Assembly: GCA_017853455.1 (NCBI GenBank)
Contig: JAFMJM010000013.1
Coordinates: forward strand, 1 to 20,429
From: Acidimicrobiia bacterium
Lineage (GTDB): Bacteria; Actinomycetota; Acidimicrobiia; IMCC26256; PALSA-555
Direction: 5' to 3'
Length of the DNA stretch: 20,429 bases
The notes under the pieces were generated by a model. That model searched no databases and was not told the origin of the DNA. It worked only from the letters and a program-made list of their open reading frames with translations. Positions 15,472-20,429 of this stretch are shown here, piece by piece (the stretch's first letter is position 1; each line of letters begins with the position of its first letter). Both the position numbers and the translations under genes were made by a program.

Positions 15472-16797
15472 TCATGCACTCGTGACCTGGAGGGAACGGC
15501 GCCGGTCGGCGTCGCGGGTGAGCCGCTCGACGATCTCGTCGCGGAACCAGCGGTCGAGGCTGACCACGTGGCTCATCGTGCTCGGCCCGAGCGCGCAGAT
15601 GGTGGTCTGGGCGAACGGGGCGTTGAGCCCGGGGACGATCGACGAACCGAACGAGAGCAGGAGGTCGAGGTCCTCGGGACGCCCCTGACCCTTGACCATC
15701 CGGTGCAGGACCTTCTCGATCCACGACGAGCCCTCGCGGCACGGCGTGCACTTGCCGCACGACTCGTGCGCGTAGAACTTCGCCAACCGCCAGGACACGA
15801 GCAGCGGGTCGGTGTCCTCGTCGAAGACGGTGATCGCACCCGACCCGAGCATGGTGCGCAGCTCGGCCCCGGCGTAGTCCATGTCGAGCGGCGAGTCGAG
15901 GTGCTCGGGGAGGAGCCACGGCGCCGACGCGCCACCCGGGATGAAGAACTTCATCCGCTTGCCGCCGGGAACGCCGCCGGCCAGACCCTCGATGAGCTCA
16001 CGGAAGGTCATCCCGAGCTCGATCTCGTAGTTGCCGGGTCGCTCGACGTGCCCCGACACGCTGAACAGCCGCGTGCCGGTCGACTTGCCGACGCCGAGCC
16101 CGGCGTACCACTCACCGCCGTTGGCGATGATGTGCGGGATCGTCGACATCGTCTCGATGTTGTTGACCACGGTCGGCGCGGCGTAGAGACCCTGCGCCGC
16201 GGGGAACGGGGGCTTGATCCGGGGCATCGCCCGCTCACCCTCGAGGCTGGAGAGCAGCCCCGTCTCGTCGCCGGCGATGTAGCACCCGGCGCCTCGGTGC
16301 AGCACCAGCTCGAGGTCGAACCCGGAGCCGCCGATGTTCTTGCCGAGGAAGCCGTTGCGGTAGGCGTCGTCGATGGCCTGCTGGAGGCGCTCGGCGCCCA
16401 GGGCGAACTCGCCGCGCAGGTAGATGAAGGCGTGGTTGGCCTGGATCGCGTAGGCGGTGATGATGATGCCCTCGACGATCTGGTGCGGGTCACGCTCGAC
16501 GAGCATGTGGTCCTTGAACGTGCAGGGCTCGCCCTCGTCGCCGTTCACGCAGAGGTAGCGCGGGAACACGCCCTTCGGCAGGAACGACCACTTCTGGCCG
16601 GTGCCGAAGCCGGCGCCGCCGCGACCGCGCAGGCCCGACTTCTGGACCTCCTCGACGATCTGGTCGGGGGTCATGGCGAAGGCCTGCTCGAGGCGGGTGT
16701 AGGCCCCGTTGTAGGCCCGGGCCGCCTCGTAGGTCCAGGAGTCCTCGGTGCGCTCCCGGAGGAACTTCGAGACGATGCGGGTCTCCTGCGCCGTCAT
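15472..16797 (-). CDS. nuoF: NADH-quinone oxidoreductase subunit F
   Basis: The 441-residue 51-kDa subunit binds NADH, FMN and cluster N3, and is where NADH is oxidised. Visible features are the glycine-rich segment GLRGRGGAGFGTGQKW (55-70), NGDEGEPCTFKD (85-96) in the FMN/NADH site, and the 4Fe-4S ligands Cys347, 350 and 353 in ESCGKCTPCREG with Cys401 in TTICALG. The ATG start at 16797 overlaps the nuoE stop by 4 nt (ATGA). Length and motifs are ordinary for the family. Confidence 0.98.
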   Translation of the reverse strand: MTAQETRIVSKFLRERTEDSWTYEAARAYNGAYTRLEQAFAMTPDQIVEEVQKSGLRGRGGAGFGTGQKWSFLPKGVFPRYLCVNGDEGEPCTFKDHMLVERDPHQIVEGIIITAYAIQANHAFIYLRGEFALGAERLQQAIDDAYRNGFLGKNIGGSGFDLELVLHRGAGCYIAGDETGLLSSLEGERAMPRIKPPFPAAQGLYAAPTVVNNIETMSTIPHIIANGGEWYAGLGVGKSTGTRLFSVSGHVERPGNYEIELGMTFRELIEGLAGGVPGGKRMKFFIPGGASAPWLLPEHLDSPLDMDYAGAELRTMLGSGAITVFDEDTDPLLVSWRLAKFYAHESCGKCTPCREGSSWIEKVLHRMVKGQGRPEDLDLLLSFGSSIVPGLNAPFAQTTICALGPSTMSHVVSLDRWFRDEIVERLTRDADRRRSLQVTSA

Positions 16798-17294
16798 TCG
16801 GCTGCCCCCTGGCTCGTGCCGGAGATGGTGCGCGCCCGGAGCGCGCCGCTGCGGTACTGCTCGACGACGTCGACCGCGGCTGCGGCGTCGAGCGGGCCGT
16901 GGAAGTCGTAGTTGACCTGCACGGCCGGAGCGCGGTCGCAGTGCGCCATGCACTCGACCTCCTCGACGAACACCTCGTCGTCGGCCGCGTAGTGGCGCCG
17001 CAGGTCCTCGTGGAGCTCCATGCCGCCCTTGACCATGCAGGCGACGTTGGTGCAGACCGACACGACGAGCCGGCCGACGGGCGTCGTCTTGAACATCGTG
17101 TAGAAGGAGCACGTCCCGAGCACGACCGCCGGGGTCAGCCCGAGGAACTCGGCGACGTCCTCGATGCCCTGCGAGGTGACGGAGCCGTCGCGGTCCTGGA
17201 CGAGGAAGAGCAGCGGCAGCGTCGCCGAACGCGCCTGGGGGTACCGGGCGGCGATCTCCTCGGCGCGACGTCGGTCGGTGGTCGAGAAGGCCAT
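16794..17294 (-). CDS. nuoE: NADH-quinone oxidoreductase subunit E
   Basis: A 166-residue 24-kDa subunit with a thioredoxin-like fold holding the 2Fe-2S cluster N1a. The four ligands are Cys81 and Cys86 (SVCTNVACMVKGG) and Cys115 and Cys119 (VECMAHCDRAP), with the usual x4 and x3 spacing. The N-terminal helical part (YPQARSATLPLLFLVQ, then GTCSFYTMF at 60-68) is typical. The ATG at 17294 shares one base with the nuoD stop (TGATG). Confidence 0.97.
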   Translation of the reverse strand: MAFSTTDRRRAEEIAARYPQARSATLPLLFLVQDRDGSVTSQGIEDVAEFLGLTPAVVLGTCSFYTMFKTTPVGRLVVSVCTNVACMVKGGMELHEDLRRHYAADDEVFVEEVECMAHCDRAPAVQVNYDFHGPLDAAAAVDVVEQYRSGALRARTISGTSQGAAE

Positions 17295-18613
17295 CAGCGG
17301 TCCACCTCACCCAGGATGGGGTCGATGCTGGAGATGATCGCCACGGCGTCGGCGACGAAGCTGCCCGGCACCATCGCGGCCATCGACTGGAGGTTGTAGA
17401 ACGACGGCCCCCGGATGTGCATGCGCACCGGCTTGGGCGTGCCGTCCGAGACGATGTAGCACCCGATCTCACCGCGGGGGGACTCCACCACGGAGTACGT
17501 CTCCCCCACCGGGACCTTGAAGCCCTCGGTGAAGAGCTTGAAGTGGTGGATCAGCGCTTCCATCGACTCGTCGATGCGGGCCCGCGGCGGCGGGGTGACC
17601 TTGCGGTCCTGCACCCGGTAGTCGCCGCCGGGCATCCGCTCGATGCACTGACGGATGATCTTCACCGACTCGAGGATCTCGTAGAGGCGGATCAGGAACC
17701 GGTCGTAGCAGTCGCCGTTGCTGCCGTAGCAGACGTCGAACTCGACGTCGTCGTAGGCGAGGTACGGCTGGGCCTTGCGGAGATCCCAGGGGAAGCCGGT
17801 CGAGCGGAGGATCGGGCCGGTCGCGCCGAGGGCGAGCGCCTCGTCGGTGGTGATGGTGCCGACCCCGACCGTGCGCTCCTGCCAGATCGGGTTCTCGACC
17901 AGCAGCGTCTCGTACTGCGACACGCCGTGCTCGACCAGCTCGAGCACGTCGAGGGTGTGCTGCTGCCAGCCGTCGGGGAGGTCGGCCGCGATGCCGCCGA
18001 CGCGGATGAAGTTGTTGTTCATCCGCAGACCGGTGATCGACTCGACCAGACGGAGCACCTCTTCGCGCTCGCGCCAGCCGTAGATCATCATCGACAACGC
18101 GCCGATGTCCATGCCGTTGGTCGCCTGGAACAGCAGGTGCGACGCCATGCGCTGCAGCTCGACGAGGTACATGCGGGCCCACACGGCGCGCTCGGGCACC
18201 TCGATGCCGAGCAGCTGCTCGACCGCGAGCGAGAAGACCAGCTCGTTGCTCATCGGGGAGAGGTAGTCCATGCGGGTGACGTTGGTGCCGCCCTGCACGT
18301 AGGTGAGCTGCTCGGCCTGCTTCTCCATGCCGGTGTGGAGGTAGCCGATCACCGGCTTGGCCCGCAGCACGGTCTCGCCGTCGAGCTCCATCATCACCCG
18401 GAGCACGCCGTGGGTCGACGGGTGCGCCGGACCCATGTTGATGATCATGGTCTCGTCGTCGTCGGGCCACGAGTCGCCGGTCAGGACGATCTCGCGCGCG
18501 CCCGGCTGCGCCGGCGTGTCGCGGCGCAGGACCTGCGCACCCTCCGACGTCTGGCGCAGCAGCCGGTCGGTCTCGGTGGTCGAGGCGTCGTGGTCGTGGG
18601 TCGAGGTGCTCAT
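17294..18613 (-). CDS. nuoD: NADH-quinone oxidoreductase subunit D
   Basis: The complete 439-residue 49-kDa subunit, which forms the quinone headgroup site. Signatures include GPAHPSTHGVLR (61-72, site His68), GYLHTGMEK (90-98), RMDYLSPMSNELVFSLAVEQLLG, and the C-terminal end DPILGEVDR. By gapless comparison with Thermus Nqo4 the quinone-site Tyr87 corresponds to Asn111 here (GGTNVTRMDYL). I chose ATG 18613, which overlaps the nuoC stop as ATGA; the frame is open upstream, but that part lies in nuoC. The first 50 residues are a polar, His/Asp/Thr-rich extension before the conserved core. Confidence 0.97.
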   Translation of the reverse strand: MSTSTHDHDASTTETDRLLRQTSEGAQVLRRDTPAQPGAREIVLTGDSWPDDDETMIINMGPAHPSTHGVLRVMMELDGETVLRAKPVIGYLHTGMEKQAEQLTYVQGGTNVTRMDYLSPMSNELVFSLAVEQLLGIEVPERAVWARMYLVELQRMASHLLFQATNGMDIGALSMMIYGWREREEVLRLVESITGLRMNNNFIRVGGIAADLPDGWQQHTLDVLELVEHGVSQYETLLVENPIWQERTVGVGTITTDEALALGATGPILRSTGFPWDLRKAQPYLAYDDVEFDVCYGSNGDCYDRFLIRLYEILESVKIIRQCIERMPGGDYRVQDRKVTPPPRARIDESMEALIHHFKLFTEGFKVPVGETYSVVESPRGEIGCYIVSDGTPKPVRMHIRGPSFYNLQSMAAMVPGSFVADAVAIISSIDPILGEVDR

Positions 18614-19161
18614 CGGGGTCCCGGGTCGGCCTTGAACGTGACGGGGATGCGCGCGTCGACGTCGTCCTTGCGCAGGGGGTGACCCTCCCAGTCGTCGGGC
18701 ATGAGGATGCGGGTGAGGTCGGGGTGACCGTCGAAGACGATCCCCAGCAGGTCGTAGACCTCGCGCTCGGGGAACCCCGCACCGGGATACTCGGGGGTGA
18801 TGCTCGCGATCCGGGGATCGTCGGCCGGCACCTGCGCGATGAGGCGGATGCGCCGGTTGCGGGGGTGCGACAGGAAGTTCGCCACCACCTCGAAGCGCTC
18901 GGGGGTCACCCCGTCGACGACGATCCGCTCGGCGTCGACGAGGTGGTCGACCGCGGTGACGTCGGAGCACTGCGTGAAGCGCTCCTCGGTGCGCAGGTAC
19001 GCGACGACGTCGCGCCACGCGTCGCGCGGCACGTGGACCACCGACTGCCCCAGCGAGTCGACGGCGACGGATCCCGCGAAGCGCTCGACCACCGCGGCCG
19101 CCACCGGCTCGGCGACGACGAGCGGCTCGGCCTCCACGACGATCTCGGTCGTGTCGTCCAC
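18610..19161 (-). CDS. nuoC: NADH-quinone oxidoreductase subunit C
   Basis: A 183-residue NuoC of usual size. The family signature is FPEREVYDLLGIVFDGHP followed by LTRILMPDDWEGHPLRKD near the C-terminus. The start is GTG 19161, 2 nt after the nuoB stop. It is separate from nuoD, unlike the fused NuoCD of enterobacteria. It lacks the low-complexity insert and the long C-terminal tail of the other NuoC in this window (640-1359). Confidence 0.96.
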   Translation of the reverse strand: MDDTTEIVVEAEPLVVAEPVAAAVVERFAGSVAVDSLGQSVVHVPRDAWRDVVAYLRTEERFTQCSDVTAVDHLVDAERIVVDGVTPERFEVVANFLSHPRNRRIRLIAQVPADDPRIASITPEYPGAGFPEREVYDLLGIVFDGHPDLTRILMPDDWEGHPLRKDDVDARIPVTFKADPGPR

Positions 19162-19163
19162 CG

Positions 19164-19718
19164 TCAGCCCTTCACCCCGGCGAGGGTCACCGGCACGCCG
19201 TCGCGCTGCGCGACCTCGACGCCCGCACCCGCGCCGGTCGCGGCGCGGCGCTTCATGATCTCACCGGTGCGGACGAGCTCGTGCAGGGTGAGGATGCCGT
19301 GCAGCAGCGTCTCGGGACCCGGGGGGCAACCCGGCACGTAGACGTCGACCGGCACGATCTGGTCGACGCCCTGGATGATCGCGTAGTTGTTGAACATGCC
19401 GCCGGTGCTGGCGCACACGCCCATCGAGATGACCCACTTCGGCTCGACCATCTGGTCGTAGACCTGACGCAGCACCGGCGCCATCTTCTGACTGACCCGA
19501 CCGGCGACGATCATGAGGTCGGCCTGCCGCGGGCTCGCCCGGAAGACCTCCATGCCGAAGCGCGCCGTGTCGTAGTGCGCGGCACCCGACGCCATCATCT
19601 CGATCGCGCAGCACGCCAGACCGAAGGTCGCCGGCCACATCGAGTTGCGCCGGGCCCACCTCACCAGGTCCTCGAGCCGACCGGTGAGGAAGTTGTGCGG
19701 GATGGCCTCGAGGCCCAT
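19164..19718 (-). CDS. nuoB: NADH-quinone oxidoreductase subunit B
   Basis: A 184-residue subunit carrying the terminal cluster N2. The ligands are Cys36-Cys37 (GLACCAIEMM), Cys102 (MGVCASTGG) and Cys131 (PGCPPGPE). The ATG at 19718 shares one base with the nuoA stop (TGATG). The N-terminus MGLEAIPHNFLTGRLEDLV is typical. The last 25 or so residues beyond IMKRRA are a variable tail. Confidence 0.97.
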   Translation of the reverse strand: MGLEAIPHNFLTGRLEDLVRWARRNSMWPATFGLACCAIEMMASGAAHYDTARFGMEVFRASPRQADLMIVAGRVSQKMAPVLRQVYDQMVEPKWVISMGVCASTGGMFNNYAIIQGVDQIVPVDVYVPGCPPGPETLLHGILTLHELVRTGEIMKRRAATGAGAGVEVAQRDGVPVTLAGVKG

Positions 19719-20212
19719 CAGGCCGCCTCCTCCGAGTGATCGTCGGCCGGGCGGGCCGACGAGCCCACGACCGTCGGGTCGAGCCCGTCGCGGCCGGGCA
19801 TGCCCGCCGCGCGCAGGACCCGGGTCGAGACCTCGACCACCACCGTGCGGATCGGGCCCCACTCGAGGGCCCCGGTCGAGAGGAGGTAGGCGAACGGCAC
19901 CAGGGCGACGAGCAGGAAGACGCCCATCGCGATCAGCCCGTACGCCGCCAGATCCTTGAGGACCACCGTGAAGGGATAGAGGAAGACGATCTCGACGTCG
20001 AGGACGATGAACGCCATCGCCACGACGTAGAAGCGCACCGGGAAGCGCTCCGACGGCTCCTCCTCGGGGATGATCCCGCACTCGTACGCGGCTTCCTTGG
20101 CGGCCGTGGGCCGACGCGGACCGAGGAGCCCCGACGCGAGGAAGCTCCCGGCTCCGAACAGGAAGACGAGCGCGAGCAACGACAGGAACGGGAGGTACTG
20201 CTCCAGAGCCAC
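19718..20212 (-). CDS. nuoA: NADH-quinone oxidoreductase subunit A
   Basis: First gene of the 14-gene operon; a three-helix membrane subunit at the arm junction. YECGIIPEEEP (43-53) is the flexible loop with the conserved Cys45, and AMAFIVLDVEIVFLYPF (65-81) is the core motif. The chosen start, GTG 20212, gives 164 residues; the frame is open to 20353, but the extra N-terminus is Arg/Pro-rich, unlike NuoA, and a -10 box TAGCCT sits 7 nt before this GTG. Compared with the usual 120 or so residues, there is a hydrophilic C-terminal extension of about 45 residues (120-164) ending DDHSEEAA. Confidence 0.95.
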   Translation of the reverse strand: MALEQYLPFLSLLALVFLFGAGSFLASGLLGPRRPTAAKEAAYECGIIPEEEPSERFPVRFYVVAMAFIVLDVEIVFLYPFTVVLKDLAAYGLIAMGVFLLVALVPFAYLLSTGALEWGPIRTVVVEVSTRVLRAAGMPGRDGLDPTVVGSSARPADDHSEEAA

Positions 20213-20219
20213 GGGCGGC

Positions 20220-20225
20220 AGGCTA
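20220..20225 (-). promoter_or_regulatory. Putative leaderless -10 box driving the nuoA-N operon
   Basis: TAGCCT on the minus strand ends 7 nt before GTG 20212, with no Shine-Dalgarno sequence in between. This placement fits transcription starting at or next to the start codon, a common arrangement in actinobacteria. There is no clear -35 box. Confidence 0.5.
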
Positions 20226-20296
20226 TCCGAGGCTGCGGGCGGAGGTGGAATGGTGCGGGGTCGTTTCGCCGACCGCGCGCGACGGAGTCCCTTCGC

Positions 20297-20302
20297 TACC
20301 CT
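20297..20302 (+). promoter_or_regulatory. Possible -10 box for a divergent gene at the right edge
   Basis: TACCCT fits the TANNNT pattern and would begin a transcript near 20309, giving a leader of about 95 nt before the possible start at 20404. Otherwise I see nothing recognisable in 20226-20403. Confidence 0.25.
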
Positions 20303-20403
20303 GCACGACGGTCCGGCCCGGGTCTCCCCGACCGGATCCGCCACCACCGCCACGACCCGAGCCGGACGACCGGAGCGGACCCACGAGGGGACGACGAGGA
20401 CCA

Positions 20404-20429
20404 GTGCAGGGCACCCCGCCGACCACGCC
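20404..20429 (+). CDS. Possible start of a divergent gene (partial, cut by window edge)
   Basis: A GTG at 20404 with GAGGA just upstream (20396-20400) opens a frame reading VQGTPPTT that runs off the window. Only eight codons are visible, so neither product nor reality of the gene can be judged. Confidence 0.25.

Noticed and set aside
13362..15485. Very long plus-strand open frames opposite the nuo genes (for example here, 8220-10133 and 4445-6481).
   Set aside because: They are antisense to well-supported nuo genes, have skewed Arg/Asp/Glu/Gly/His composition and no recognisable motifs; long shadow frames are expected at this GC content.
449..18613. The possibility that the B/C/D subunits belong to a hydrogenase-type complex.
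   Set aside because: Neither NuoD has the NiFe-binding CxxC pairs, and the main operon carries the complete NADH module nuoEFG.
20213..20353. A 47-residue N-terminal extension of the main-operon NuoA.
   Set aside because: It is Arg/Pro-rich, unlike any NuoA start, and would overlap the likely -10 box; GTG 20212 fits the family much better.
1..20429. A search for CRISPR arrays, insertion sequences, toxin-antitoxin pairs, phage genes, or a defence or secondary-metabolite system.
   Set aside because: No spaced repeats, transposase or integrase motifs, or relevant domains are seen; coding space is almost entirely taken by complex I genes.

Overview
The window is high-GC DNA with very dense coding, many GTG and TTG starts, stop-start overlaps and promoter-like -10 boxes placed directly against start codons. 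This suggests a GC-rich actinobacterium, plausibly a deep lineage such as Acidimicrobiia; the lineage is an inference from style, because there is no rRNA or other marker here. Almost everything encodes respiratory complex I (NDH-1, proton-pumping NADH:quinone oxidoreductase).

Right and centre (20212 down to 4880, minus strand): a complete 14-gene operon in the canonical order nuoA-B-C-D-E-F-G-H-I-J-K-L-M-N. Neighbouring genes overlap by a few bases or are separated by a few; the largest gap is 25 nt, between nuoK and nuoL. NuoE, F and G form the NADH-oxidising module, NuoB, C, D and I the connecting arm that carries electrons to quinone, and NuoA, H, J, K, L, M and N the proton-pumping membrane arm. 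The iron-sulfur ligands for N1a, N1b, N2, N3, N4, N5 (partly), N6a/b and the peripheral N7 cluster can be seen, as can the key Lys/Glu residues of the pumping subunits. The operon appears to start from a leaderless promoter.

Middle (2420 to 4868): three single genes not obviously related to respiration. They are a patatin-like hydrolase (+), ribose-5-phosphate isomerase A (-) and an amidohydrolase-2 family protein (+). The patatin and rpiA genes converge with a 4-nt gap. rpiA and the amidohydrolase diverge from a 39-nt intergenic space holding two back-to-back -10 boxes. The amidohydrolase converges on nuoN with an 11-nt gap.

Left (2280 down to the window edge, minus strand): a second, divergent complex I operon begins, nuoA2-B2-C2-D2, with nuoD2 cut by the edge. 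It has its own promoter and Shine-Dalgarno sequence, and all four genes start with GTG or TTG. Whether it continues as an 11-subunit complex lacking nuoEFG, or as something else, cannot be seen here.

I did not find a convincing undescribed system. The points most worth checking are the paired complex I operons, substitutions at normally conserved quinone-site or channel residues (NuoD Tyr to Asn or Leu, NuoH Glu to Met), a histidine-rich tail on NuoI, and a seven-codon minicistron that exactly bridges nuoK and nuoL.
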